This document shows positions 8,376-16,747 of a DNA stretch of 64,000 nucleotides, piece after piece. The position numbers were made by a program, and so were the translations under genes. How positions within the stretch are numbered: the stretch's first letter is position 1; each line of letters starts with the position of its first letter. Where the stretch lies: NCBI RefSeq assembly GCF_003710985.1, contig NZ_RHHT01000011.1, forward strand, positions 1 to 64,000. Reading direction: 5' to 3'. The notes beneath the pieces are model-generated. The model saw nothing but the letters and a program-made list of their open reading frames with translations. It searched no databases and had not been told where the DNA came from. The stretch comes from Brevibacillus panacihumi. GTDB lineage: Bacteria > Bacillota > Bacilli > Brevibacillales > Brevibacillaceae.

Positions 8376-9980
8376 TTATAAGCGTTTTCGTGTTTGCTTT
8401 AACAAAATGGAATTGTTGATCGCGGACCAAACATCTGGCGATTCTGAACCGATGTACCAGTAAGCAAAACCCCCTACATGATAATCGAGGCTTGCTTTTG
8501 CTTTTAATCCCAATGAACGGCTCTCTTCCAACCAGATGGTATGAGTCACTCCTCCTTTATTGTAATAAGAGACGTATTGGCCAAGATTTGCGTCCCATTT
8601 AGTGCTCCCTCCATAGCGGGATAGCAAGCCGTAGGAGTCTGGAATGCTGAGATCGGTAGATTGCATACCTCCTTGAGCCTTGTACCAATCACGGGTATAG
8701 AGCGGCATTCCGACGATCAGGCGTTCGGACGGGACTTCATCGAGTAAATTGGCAATTGTATTCTTGAACCAGGGCAGAGATGCAACCGAACCTGCCATTT
8801 GACTGCCGACCCAGTGCTCCTCATAGGCCATCAGGACGATGTAGTCGGCGTATTCCGCGAGTTTTCCATAATCAAAAGGATCGCTCCAGTCCGAGCCTGT
8901 GTCAGGTGGAACATCGACGGAGACGACAGCCCCCTTTTGATGCAGTGCTGCTGTCAGCTCCTTGATGAACAACGTGAAAAAATCGCGGTCTGACGGGGAG
9001 AACGATTCGAAATCAACATTCACTCCGTCTAGCTGATATTTTTGCACATATCCGGCCAAGGTCTGCACAAGGGCTTTTCGCTTCGCCGGATCGGTGAGAA
9101 CGGCATGCGTGGTAGCGGAATCAAATCGGTTGCCAAAGAGCGGCCAAACCTGTTTTCCATTCTTTTTCGCCCAGGTGACCAAGGAGGCATCTGTCGTATC
9201 GCTAATCGAGCCATCTTTTTGCAGGAAGAACCAGCGCGGCGACAAGGTATTGACCGAGGAATTCTTTACCTGGTTGATGAACTCTGCGGTTGTGGATTGA
9301 TACTGCCAGCCCAAGGACACCAAAGGCTTTGCAGAAACAGGATGAGACTTGAGAAGATTGTGAATCCGATACAAAATGACAGCCGTTTCCTCGCGGGAGA
9401 GCGCGTCTTTGGGACGAAAATATCCATTGTAACCGGTTAGCCAGCCGCTGTGCACAGCATCGCGCACGGAGGGGAGCGCCCATGTGGAGATGGCTTGGAC
9501 GTCTTTCAAGGACAGGGAGGCATTCGTGACGGATTTCTCCTTGAGCGCACGTACCAGCATCGCTGCTGCTTCCTCGCGTGTAATCGTGCGGACAGGGGAG
9601 AATGTGCGGCTGCTCGTTCCATTTACCAGTTCCAGGGCTGCGGCCGCTTGGATGTCCCCATAGGCCCATGAGCTTTTCGGCACATCGGTGTAAGACGCTG
9701 TATTGCTTGCGACCGGCTTGATTCCTATCGTCCGGTTCAGCATGGCGACGAATTCAGCGCGTGTGACGGGCCGAGTCGGGTGAAAATACCCGTGCTCGTC
9801 GCCGGAAATGATGCCGGCATCGTTGAGCGAGCGGATCTGGCTCACTGCATAGCTGTTGGCGATATCGCGCAGGTTAAGCGTTGATGCCGTCGAGGCCGGC
9901 ACCCCGATGGCAAGGGAGAGGCCATAGGCAAGCATCAAGAGGGAGAGAGACCACATATGTAGATTTTGTTTTTTCATCAT
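8376..9980 (-). CDS. S-layer-homology (SLH) domain glycoside hydrolase family 18
   Basis: A secreted surface enzyme. The signal peptide occupies about residues 1-33 (hydrophobic WSLSLLMLAYGLSLAIGV). Three SLH repeats follow at about 35-210, each with the RAEF/REEA-type motif, for anchoring to secondary cell-wall polymer. The GH18 barrel spans about 225-525, with the catalytic LDGVNVDFES motif (DxxDxE) intact. Family members hydrolyse chitin-like or peptidoglycan GlcNAc linkages; the closest architecture is spore/cell-wall glycosidases of the YaaH type. The frame is open for 79 further codons upstream, but those lack a ribosome site and signal-peptide logic, so I place the start at the ATG pair 9977-9980 (ribosome site weak, GGTAG). 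Monocistronic; it ends inside the shared terminator region. Confidence 0.88.
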   Translation of the reverse strand: MMKKQNLHMWSLSLLMLAYGLSLAIGVPASTASTLNLRDIANSYAVSQIRSLNDAGIISGDEHGYFHPTRPVTRAEFVAMLNRTIGIKPVASNTASYTDVPKSSWAYGDIQAAAALELVNGTSSRTFSPVRTITREEAAAMLVRALKEKSVTNASLSLKDVQAISTWALPSVRDAVHSGWLTGYNGYFRPKDALSREETAVILYRIHNLLKSHPVSAKPLVSLGWQYQSTTAEFINQVKNSSVNTLSPRWFFLQKDGSISDTTDASLVTWAKKNGKQVWPLFGNRFDSATTHAVLTDPAKRKALVQTLAGYVQKYQLDGVNVDFESFSPSDRDFFTLFIKELTAALHQKGAVVSVDVPPDTGSDWSDPFDYGKLAEYADYIVLMAYEEHWVGSQMAGSVASLPWFKNTIANLLDEVPSERLIVGMPLYTRDWYKAQGGMQSTDLSIPDSYGLLSRYGGSTKWDANLGQYVSYYNKGGVTHTIWLEESRSLGLKAKASLDYHVGGFAYWYIGSESPDVWSAINNSILLKQTRKRL

Positions 9981-10114
9981 ACTACCAAGTATAAGGAGAG
10001 TGAAAAGACCTTTCATTGGTGATTTATTGCCATTTTTCTGGAACTCTTTGGGAAGCATGAGCTTATGGTAGAATAAAAGAAAAAAGATATGGATAGAAAC
10101 GAGGAGTAAGAGAA

Positions 10115-11092
10115 ATGAATGATGTACTGATTGTAGGGGCGGGTCCATGCGGGCTTGCTGCGGCGATTTCGTGCAAACGTGCCGGATTGAATCCTTTGGT
10201 GATAGAGAAGGGCTCATTGGTTCACTCGATTTACCGTTACCCTACCTACATGATTTTTCACAGCACGCCGGATCGGCTGGAGATCGGGGAGGTGCCGTTT
10301 GCTACTGCCAATGAAAAACCGACAAGGCAGGAAGCGTTGAATTACTATCGACTGGTCGCCTCACGCGAACAGCTGCGGGTACACGTGTATGAAACAGTGG
10401 TCTCAGCAAAGCCGATCGCAGAAGGCTATGAGGTCCAAACGAAAGATCGGTTTGATCAAGAGCACACTTACATATGTAGAAATCTGGTGATTGCGACCGG
10501 CTATTTCGATCATCCGAACAAGCTGGGGGTTCCCGGCGAAGACCTGCCCAAAGTTTCTTCCTTTTATCAAGAAGCGCATCCATACAGCGGCATGAAGGTA
10601 GCTGTGATAGGCGGGAACAACTCGGCGGTCGACGCAGCGATGGAGCTGGAGCGGGCCGGTGCTGAGGTGACGGTGATCTGCCGGGGGGCAACCTTGTCCG
10701 AGAAGGTCAAAGCTTGGACTCGTCCTGTCTTTGAGAGCCTGGCGGAGAAGGGGCGCATTCAGGTGATGTACCAATCTACAGTGGAGTCGATCCAGGAGAA
10801 GACGATTCGCGTCAAGAGCGGCGAAAAGATGATAACGCTGGAGAACGACATGGTATTTGCCCTGATTGGCTTCCGTCCGGATCGAACCTTCCTCCATGCA
10901 CTGGGGGTTCAGACCGATCCGGAAACGGGTATTCCTGTGCATAACCCCGAGACGATGGAGACCAATGTCCCCAACCTGTACATTGCGGGAGTCGTCGCAG
11001 CAGGAAATCGCGCCAACGCCATTTTTATTGAAAACGGCCGTTATCACGGGGAAGCGATTGCCAAGCACATCCTGGAGAAGGACGGACGATAA
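10115..11092 (+). CDS. ypdA: Bacillithiol disulfide reductase (YpdA/Bdr family)
   Basis: A 325-residue FAD/NADPH oxidoreductase of the YpdA family, which recycles oxidised bacillithiol disulfide in low-GC Gram-positive bacteria. The FAD dinucleotide-binding motif VGAGPCGLAAA is at residues 6-16, with the family's conserved cysteine at about residue 12. The second nucleotide-binding motif VIGGNNSAVDAAMELE starts near residue 165, and the C-terminal NLYIAGVVAAG motif closes the FAD site. There is no CxxC redox pair, as expected for this family and unlike thioredoxin reductase. A GAGGAG site precedes the ATG. It converges with the HIT gene, only 12 bases apart. Confidence 0.92.
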   Translation: MNDVLIVGAGPCGLAAAISCKRAGLNPLVIEKGSLVHSIYRYPTYMIFHSTPDRLEIGEVPFATANEKPTRQEALNYYRLVASREQLRVHVYETVVSAKPIAEGYEVQTKDRFDQEHTYICRNLVIATGYFDHPNKLGVPGEDLPKVSSFYQEAHPYSGMKVAVIGGNNSAVDAAMELERAGAEVTVICRGATLSEKVKAWTRPVFESLAEKGRIQVMYQSTVESIQEKTIRVKSGEKMITLENDMVFALIGFRPDRTFLHALGVQTDPETGIPVHNPETMETNVPNLYIAGVVAAGNRANAIFIENGRYHGEAIAKHILEKDGR

Positions 11093-11104
11093 ACGAAGCT
11101 TAAG

Positions 11105-11449
11105 CTACATCGTCCAGTTGAGCTGTCTGCCGCCGATCAGATGGTAATGCAGATGGAAGACGGTCTGCTGTCCGTGTTTTCCGATATTGGTCACGATGCG
11201 GAAACCGGGGTCCTTCACTTCCATGGTTTCGGCTACCTTTTGCAGGGAGAGGTGGAGGTGGCCGATCAATTCCTTGTCCTCAGGCTGAATCTCCAGGAGA
11301 GAAGCGATGTGCTTCTTGGGAATCATCAGGACATGGACAGGCGCGATCGGGTTGATGTCATGAAAGGCGAGGACATGTTCGTCCTCATACACCTTGGTCG
11401 AGGGAATATCACCGGCTACGATTTTGCAAAAAAGACAATCCATCATCAT
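11105..11449 (-). CDS. HIT family protein (HinT-like nucleotide hydrolase)
   Basis: A 114-residue histidine-triad protein. The motif FHLHYHLIGG near residues 98-107 gives the HxHxH catalytic triad that cleaves purine nucleoside phosphoramidates and adenylates. The opening CLFCKIVAGDIPS and the central HVLMIPKKHI are classical HinT/PKCI features, and the size is typical. Three consecutive in-frame ATGs (11449, 11446, 11443) make the exact start uncertain; AAAGGCAG lies upstream. Likely housekeeping. Confidence 0.93.
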   Translation of the reverse strand: MMMDCLFCKIVAGDIPSTKVYEDEHVLAFHDINPIAPVHVLMIPKKHIASLLEIQPEDKELIGHLHLSLQKVAETMEVKDPGFRIVTNIGKHGQQTVFHLHYHLIGGRQLNWTM

Positions 11450-11542
11450 TCACTGCCTTTCGTAAGAGAAGTCTGTTCCCTACTTCGCCATCGGAGCAGG
11501 CTTTCCCTGTCAGAAGAAAGAAAACGATTTCATGTCGAACTA

Positions 11543-11570
11543 TTGCTTTTTTTTCCCGGTATCATATAAT
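11543..11570 (+). promoter_or_regulatory. Promoter of the formate dehydrogenase operon
   Basis: TTGCTT and a perfect TATAAT (11565-11570) are 16 bases apart. Transcription would begin near 11577, giving a leader of about 197 bases before the fdh start codon. Confidence 0.55.
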
Positions 11571-11576
11571 TATGAA

Positions 11577-11773
11577 TGGAAGTTCAAAGATGGATTGAGT
11601 GACGCTTGCGTCCTTCATCGTCCTGGCTTCCACTCGCTTCAAATGGCGGGATTGATAACTGGTACGTAAATGCTAAGTGTTAACCCACCATGAAACGGCT
11701 TGAGCGACAAGTCTTCTTGTTGCATCAGTTGTTTTGTGGTGGGTTTTTATTGTTGTGTTTGTAAGGAGGAGCC
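11577..11773 (+). promoter_or_regulatory. Structured leader with attenuator logic upstream of formate dehydrogenase
   Basis: The leader first forms a nested hairpin: GGAAG/CTTCC outside, GATGGA/TTCATC in the middle, GACGC/GCGTC inside (about 11578-11630). Next ATGGCGGG (11643-11650) can pair with CCCACCAT (11684-11691) with one mismatch. That CCCACCA segment is also the 5' arm of the terminator at 11682-11750, so the two pairings exclude each other. This is the logic of a riboswitch or protein-controlled attenuator. It matches no riboswitch class I can recognise with confidence. A molybdenum-cofactor sensor would be a natural guess, but its conserved core is not obvious. Confidence 0.5.
11682..11750 (+). 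terminator. Terminator hairpin inside the fdh leader
   Basis: AACCCACCA pairs with TGGTGGGTT (11737-11745), enclosing an inner stem GC-ACAAG/CTTGT-GC, and runs into TTTTTATT. It sits only about 24 bases before the start codon, downstream of a predicted promoter, so read-through must be needed for expression. Confidence 0.7.
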
Positions 11774-14731
11774 ATGACGAAAAACATGATTAGCGTTCAA
11801 TTGAACGGAGAAGCGCATCAGATCGAAGAAGGCACACGTCTGCTCGATTATTTGCTGCAAAAAGAAATCGAACATCCGCACATTTGTTATTCCCCGGTTC
11901 TTGGTCCGATTCAGACCTGTGACACCTGTATGTGCGAGATCAACGGCGAGATTATGCGTGCCTGCTCGACAGTCGTTCAGGAGGGCATGGAGATCAAAAC
12001 GGCCTCCGAAAAAGCTCGCGCCGCCCAAACAGAAGCGATGGATCGCGTGCTGGAGAACCACATGCTCTATTGCACCGTTTGCGACAACAACAACGGGAAT
12101 TGCCGCGTACACAACACGACGGAAATGCTCCATATCGAGCACCAATCCCGTCCATTCCGGGAAAAGGGCTACGAGGTCGACATGTCTCATCCGTTCTACC
12201 GCTATGATCCGGATCAATGCATCCTGTGCGGCCGCTGCGTAGAGGTGTGCCAGGATCTGCAGGTGAACGAGACCCTTACGATCGACTGGGAGCGGGAAAA
12301 GCCTCGCGTCCTGTGGGATGACAACAAATCCATCAACGAGTCATCCTGCGTCTCCTGCGGTCAATGTGTCACCGTTTGCCCGTGCAATGCCTTGATGGAA
12401 AAATCCATGCTGGGCGAGGCTGGCTTCATGACCGGCATCGGCAAAGACCTGATGACGCCGATGATCGATCTCGTAAAAGAGGTAGAGCCGGGCTACAGCG
12501 GAATCATGGCTGTCTCCGAAATCGAATCAGCGATGCGCGAAACGCGAACGGAGAAAACCAAAACCGTCTGCACCTTCTGCGGAGTAGGCTGTACCTTCGA
12601 AGTATGGACCAAGGGGCGCCATATCCTGAAAATTGAGCCAAGCGAACAAGCGCCTGTGAATGCCGTCTCCACCTGCGTGAAGGGCAAGTTCGGTTGGGAC
12701 TTTGTGAACAGCGATCAGCGATTGACGACACCTTTGATTCGCAAAGGCGACGAATTCGTACCTGCGTCCTGGGACGAGGCGCTCGATCTCGTAGCCAAAA
12801 AGCTTGGGGAAATCAAGCAAACCTACGGTGGCAATGCCCTTGGCTTTGTCAGCTCCTCCAAGACGACCAACGAAGAAGCATACGTCATGCAAAAGCTGGC
12901 GCGTCAGGTTTTCGGAACCAATAATGTGGACAACTGCTCCCGTTACTGCCAGTCTCCGGCTTCTGACGGCTTGATGTCGACCGTGGGCTACGGCGGCGAT
13001 TCTGGTACGATCAAGGATATTGCGGCTGCAGGCTTGGTCATCATTATCGGAGCCAATCCGACGGAAGGCCATCCGGTATTGGCGACTCGCGTGAAACGCG
13101 CCAAAAAGCTGTATGGGCAAAAGCTGATCGTCTCCGATCTGCGCAGGCATGAAATGGCAGACCGCTCAGACCTGTATATCCATCCGAAGCAAGGGACTGA
13201 CTACGTGTGGCTGACAGCTGTCGCCAAGTACATGATCGATCAGGGCTGGCATGACGAGAAGTTCATCCAGGATCGCGTCAATTTCTTCACGGAATACCGC
13301 GAGATGCTGCAAAAGTACACACTGGATTACGCAGAGGAAGTAACCGGAATCTCCAAAGAGCAATTGATTGAGGTCGCCAAAATGATTCATGAAGCAAGCG
13401 GCACCTGCGTGCTCTGGGGCATGGGCGTTACCCAGAATACAGGAGGATCGCATACTTCTGCGGCGATCGCCAACCTCTTGCTCGTAACTGGCAACTTTGG
13501 ACGCACTGGTACAGGGGCATACCCGCTGCGCGGACACAATAACGTACAAGGCGCTTGTGACATGGGAACCCTGCCTAACTGGCTGCCGGGCTACCAGCAT
13601 GTCAGTGATGATGTCGCACGCAAAAAGTTTGAAAAAGCATACGGGGCAGAAATTCCAAGCACTCCAGGGTGGACCAATATCCAAATGCTTCAGGCAGCCG
13701 AGCGGGGCGAGCTGAAGGGGATGTATCTGGTCGGAGAGGACATGGCTTGGGTCGATTCCAACTCCAATCATGTGCAGGAGACCTTGGGCGGGCTCGACTT
13801 CTTCGTCGTGCAGGACGTCTTTTTCACAAAAACAGCGCAGTTCGCGGATGTCATCTTGCCTGCAGCTCCGTCTCTGGAGAAAGATGGAACCTTCACCAAT
13901 ACGGAGCGACGCATCCAGCGCCTGAACAAAGTATGGGAGCCACTCGGCGACTCCAAGCCTGACTGGTGGATCGTACAGGAGATCGCCAGACGGATGGGGG
14001 CAGATTGGAACTTTACCCATCCAGGAGATATCATGGACGAGATCGCCAGCTTGAGCCCGATTTTTGCAGGGGTCTCCTACGATCGTCTGGAAGGCTGGAA
14101 CAGTCTGGTCTGGCCTGTAAAACCGGACGGCACCGACGAGCCGCTCCTGTACACCGAGCGTTTCACATTCCCGGACGGACGTGCCCGCTTATCGCTCGTC
14201 GAGTATGTGCCGCCAGTTGAATTCGCTCCGGAATTTGATCTGATCGTGAACAACGGACGTTTGCTGGAGCATTTCCATGAAGGAAATATGACCAATAAGT
14301 CGAAAGGCATCCAGTACAAGGTGCCGGATGTGTTCGTGGAGGTACCGCCAGAGCTCGCGAAAGAACGCGGTGTCAAAGACGGTTCCTTGGTGCGCCTGGT
14401 ATCGCCGTACGGAGCAATCAAGCTGCGTGCAGTGGTGACGGATCGTGTCCAAGGGAAGGAACTCTACGTGCCAATGAACTCCGTCAGCCATGAAAATGCG
14501 ATCAATATCCTGACCGGTAATGCGGTGGATGTACGGACGCAGACACCTGCCTACAAGCAGACCAAGGTGTATATGGAGGTTCTGGAAAAAGACGGGATGA
14601 ATCCGCTGCCGATGTACAACCCTCGTTACGCCAAGCGCAATCCACAGTTGGGGGTTCAGGTGGAACGCAAGTGGGCGCGTGACGATTACGAGCCGATTGC
14701 CAAAGTAAATCAGGCAGGAGGTGTGAAGTAA
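11774..14731 (+). CDS. fdhF: Formate dehydrogenase alpha subunit, molybdopterin type (YjgC/FdhF-like)
   Basis: A 985-residue iron-sulfur molybdoenzyme oxidising formate to CO2. Domains in order: a 2Fe-2S ferredoxin domain (CYSPVLGPIQTCDTC, residues ~38-52), a His-Cys NuoG-like cluster (CDNNNGNCRVH), two 4Fe-4S motifs (CILCGRCVEVC and CVSCGQCVTVC), then the catalytic part beginning with a 4Fe-4S motif (CTFCGVGC). The Mo-bis-MGD domains follow. The active-site ligand is Cys392 in NCSRYCQSP, where some bacterial enzymes use selenocysteine. The C-terminal 120 residues are the dinucleotide-binding domain. Size and order match B. subtilis YjgC. There is no signal peptide, so it is cytoplasmic. AAGGAGG start site; three bases separate it from its DUF1641 partner. 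Confidence 0.93.
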   Translation: MTKNMISVQLNGEAHQIEEGTRLLDYLLQKEIEHPHICYSPVLGPIQTCDTCMCEINGEIMRACSTVVQEGMEIKTASEKARAAQTEAMDRVLENHMLYCTVCDNNNGNCRVHNTTEMLHIEHQSRPFREKGYEVDMSHPFYRYDPDQCILCGRCVEVCQDLQVNETLTIDWEREKPRVLWDDNKSINESSCVSCGQCVTVCPCNALMEKSMLGEAGFMTGIGKDLMTPMIDLVKEVEPGYSGIMAVSEIESAMRETRTEKTKTVCTFCGVGCTFEVWTKGRHILKIEPSEQAPVNAVSTCVKGKFGWDFVNSDQRLTTPLIRKGDEFVPASWDEALDLVAKKLGEIKQTYGGNALGFVSSSKTTNEEAYVMQKLARQVFGTNNVDNCSRYCQSPASDGLMSTVGYGGDSGTIKDIAAAGLVIIIGANPTEGHPVLATRVKRAKKLYGQKLIVSDLRRHEMADRSDLYIHPKQGTDYVWLTAVAKYMIDQGWHDEKFIQDRVNFFTEYREMLQKYTLDYAEEVTGISKEQLIEVAKMIHEASGTCVLWGMGVTQNTGGSHTSAAIANLLLVTGNFGRTGTGAYPLRGHNNVQGACDMGTLPNWLPGYQHVSDDVARKKFEKAYGAEIPSTPGWTNIQMLQAAERGELKGMYLVGEDMAWVDSNSNHVQETLGGLDFFVVQDVFFTKTAQFADVILPAAPSLEKDGTFTNTERRIQRLNKVWEPLGDSKPDWWIVQEIARRMGADWNFTHPGDIMDEIASLSPIFAGVSYDRLEGWNSLVWPVKPDGTDEPLLYTERFTFPDGRARLSLVEYVPPVEFAPEFDLIVNNGRLLEHFHEGNMTNKSKGIQYKVPDVFVEVPPELAKERGVKDGSLVRLVSPYGAIKLRAVVTDRVQGKELYVPMNSVSHENAINILTGNAVDVRTQTPAYKQTKVYMEVLEKDGMNPLPMYNPRYAKRNPQLGVQVERKWARDDYEPIAKVNQAGGVK

Positions 14732-14734
14732 GCC

Positions 14735-15214
14735 ATGGCGAGACCGATTGTAAAAATTGCCAAGCCCGTCTTGACGCCAGAGGAGCAGGAAGCGAAAAAG
14801 CTCGACCAGATCAAAGCGGAAGCGGCACAGAACGCCGATGGAATTCTTGACACCATCAAGCTGCTGCAGGAGCTTCACGCCAGCGGGATTCTGGAAACGG
14901 TCCAAGCACTGGTCGAGGCGAAGGAGCAGGTGGCCAAGATCGCACTTGGACAGCTGACCCGCCCCCCAGTAACGAATACACTGAACAATGCCATGGCGGT
15001 GGCGGAAGCCGTCAGCGACATCGATCCCGCTACGACCAAAAAATTGGTCAGCAGCCTGACGCACGGCTTGCAAAAGGCGGAGGAAGGTTTGCAAAAGGAT
15101 CAAAAAGTGGGCTTGCTGGATTTGTATAAAGCTATGAATGACCCCGACATCAACAGAGCGATCGGTTTCGGTCTCAACCTGTTGAAGGGCATGGGTGAAA
15201 GCTTGAAGAAATAA
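14735..15214 (+). CDS. DUF1641 protein, formate dehydrogenase partner (YjgD-like)
   Basis: A 159-residue mostly helical protein lacking membrane segments and cysteine clusters. DUF1641 proteins are encoded next to cytoplasmic formate dehydrogenases of the YjgC/YrhE type in Bacillales and are presumed accessory or electron-transfer-linked subunits; the molecular role is unproven. The conserved core is around LLQELHASGILETVQALVEAKEQV and the C-terminal GLLDLYKAMNDPDINRAIGF. The three-base gap to the catalytic subunit and the overlapping GGAGGTG site imply coupled translation and a stoichiometric complex. Terminator follows. Confidence 0.88.
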   Translation: MARPIVKIAKPVLTPEEQEAKKLDQIKAEAAQNADGILDTIKLLQELHASGILETVQALVEAKEQVAKIALGQLTRPPVTNTLNNAMAVAEAVSDIDPATTKKLVSSLTHGLQKAEEGLQKDQKVGLLDLYKAMNDPDINRAIGFGLNLLKGMGESLKK

Positions 15215-15220
15215 AGAAGG

Positions 15221-15263
15221 AAAGGCTCGGTGTCAACGATTGTGTTGATGCTGAGCCTTTTTT
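15221..15263 (+). terminator. Terminator of the formate dehydrogenase operon
   Basis: AAGGCTC and GAGCCTT with inner TGTCAAC/GTTGATG form a long stem followed by six T. A TTGACT hexamer at 15262-15267 begins in the T-run and might be a -35 for the next gene. Confidence 0.88.
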
Positions 15264-15322
15264 GACTTCCCGGCGAGAAGCTTTCAACATACACTACAAA
15301 AGCGATGAAAGGGGGGATCAGT

Positions 15323-16069
15323 TTGCAAAAAGAGCCATTGCTTCTCTTTCTTCACATTCCTAAAACGGCTGGGACATCGATCAACCAAACGCTCATGGAA
15401 GAATACAAACGGGAAGAAATCGCCTTTCTGCATGAAGAGGGTGGATGGTCTACGGAGAAGCTGGTTGCACTGTGCAATCAGCCGGACAGTTCCCTGCGCA
15501 TTGTCTCTGGTCATTTCCCCTTTGGGATCCATGAGTTGATCACGAGGCCTGTCAGCTATTGTACCTTTCTACGCAATCCGTTCGAGCTTGTCCTCTCGGT
15601 TTTCTTTTTCCTGCTGCGCAATCCGTCGATTCCCACATATGAACAAATCTCCGGAATGAGCTTTGCGCAGTTCGTTCAATCGGATGAACTTGATTTCTTA
15701 ACCTCCAATCTACAGACACGTTATTTATCCGGCAATCCTCAAGGATTCACTCATCAGTCCGAGATGGCCTATTTCACCTGGAGGCCCGGTGATTACGAGC
15801 CTGATCTGCATCGTGCCAAGGCACATCTTGCATCATCGTTTTCATTTGTCGGGATAACAGAATGGTCCCATCTCTGTTTTCCGGCCATGCGCAAGCAATT
15901 GGGGTGGTCCTCTTCGGACAAGATCTATCGTGAAAACGTGACGGACAACAGAATGGCAATCAATGATGTCGATCCCGCTACGATGCAGCTTCTATTCCAG
16001 AAAAATCAATTGGATATTCAACTCCACAGCTATGCGCAAGAACTGTTTTTGCAACGTTTTTCGGGATGA
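15323..16069 (+). CDS. PAPS-dependent sulfotransferase family protein
   Basis: A 248-residue soluble sulfotransferase. HIPKTAGTS at about residues 10-18 is the 5'-phosphosulfate-binding loop, and FLRNPFELVLSVFF near 82-95 is the 3'-phosphate-binding motif seen in carbohydrate-type (Sulfotransfer_2) enzymes. They move sulfate from PAPS to a hydroxyl, usually on a glycan. The next gene is APS kinase, which makes PAPS, supporting the call. I chose the TTG at 15323 because a GGGGGG-type site lies seven bases upstream; an ATG at 15305 overlaps that site. No signal peptide, so the acceptor should be cytoplasmic or a lipid-linked or small-molecule precursor. Acceptor unknown. Confidence 0.82.
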   Translation: MQKEPLLLFLHIPKTAGTSINQTLMEEYKREEIAFLHEEGGWSTEKLVALCNQPDSSLRIVSGHFPFGIHELITRPVSYCTFLRNPFELVLSVFFFLLRNPSIPTYEQISGMSFAQFVQSDELDFLTSNLQTRYLSGNPQGFTHQSEMAYFTWRPGDYEPDLHRAKAHLASSFSFVGITEWSHLCFPAMRKQLGWSSSDKIYRENVTDNRMAINDVDPATMQLLFQKNQLDIQLHSYAQELFLQRFSG

Positions 16070-16084
16070 TGGAGGATAGTGGAA

Positions 16085-16651
16085 ATGCGCAGCTATAGCA
16101 AAGGGGGAGAGAAGGTGACTGCAAAAAGCTATGTTCTCTGGTTTACCGGATTGTCTGGTGCAGGCAAATCGACCTTGGCAAATGAGATGCATGCCATTTA
16201 TCAAGCGCATGGGTTGAACAGCTATGTGTTGGACGGTGACCGCTTGCGTCATTCGTTGAATCGGGATCTGGGCTACACCCCGAAAGATCGAGCTGAGAAT
16301 ATCCGGCGCGCTGGCGAGGTAACGAAAATTCTTACGGAAGCAGGCGTGATCGTCTTGGCTGCTTTCATCTCTCCCTACAAGAGGGACCGTGAAATGATCC
16401 GTCAGATGTTTGCAGCGGGGACTTTTATCGAAGTCTACGTGAAATGTCCCTTGCACATATGTGAAACAAGGGACCCCAAGGGTTTGTACAAACTCGCCCG
16501 GGCCGGAACGATATCGAATTTTACGGGCATAACCTCGGAATACGAAGCGCCCGAACATCCCGAACTGGTAGTGAAAGCAGATCGCATGTCGATTCCAGCG
16601 TGTGTCGATCAAATCGTCGCCTATCTGAAGCAACGCGGTCTCCTTTCCTAG
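16085..16651 (+). CDS. cysC: Adenylylsulfate (APS) kinase
   Basis: Phosphorylates APS to PAPS, the universal sulfate donor. The 188-residue chain has the P-loop GLSGAGKST, the LDGDRLRHSLNRDLGY motif, the RAENIRRAGEV helix, the FISPYKRDRE loop and the DPKGLYKLARAG lid typical of CysC. ATP sulfurylase and PAPS reductase genes are absent nearby. Immediately upstream is a sulfotransferase, so here CysC probably feeds sulfation and not cysteine synthesis. Start: ATG 16085 is nine bases from GGAGG at 16071-16075; GTG 16115 with its own AAGGGGGAG site is a credible alternative and would give a more typical N-terminus. Confidence 0.92.
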   Translation: MRSYSKGGEKVTAKSYVLWFTGLSGAGKSTLANEMHAIYQAHGLNSYVLDGDRLRHSLNRDLGYTPKDRAENIRRAGEVTKILTEAGVIVLAAFISPYKRDREMIRQMFAAGTFIEVYVKCPLHICETRDPKGLYKLARAGTISNFTGITSEYEAPEHPELVVKADRMSIPACVDQIVAYLKQRGLLS

Positions 16652-16747
16652 CCGCATCCGTTCTCCCTGCTAAACCGGGAAGGGAATCAAGTGCCCATGT
16701 CGTATGGTTAGGGGAGAGAACTCTTCGGGAACGGGGGAGGATGACGA

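Noticed and set aside
8376-10217. Longer SLH-GH18 protein starting at 10217
   Set aside because: The extra N-terminal part runs into the ypdA gene on the other strand, has no ribosome site and would place a second hydrophobic stretch ahead of a normal signal peptide.
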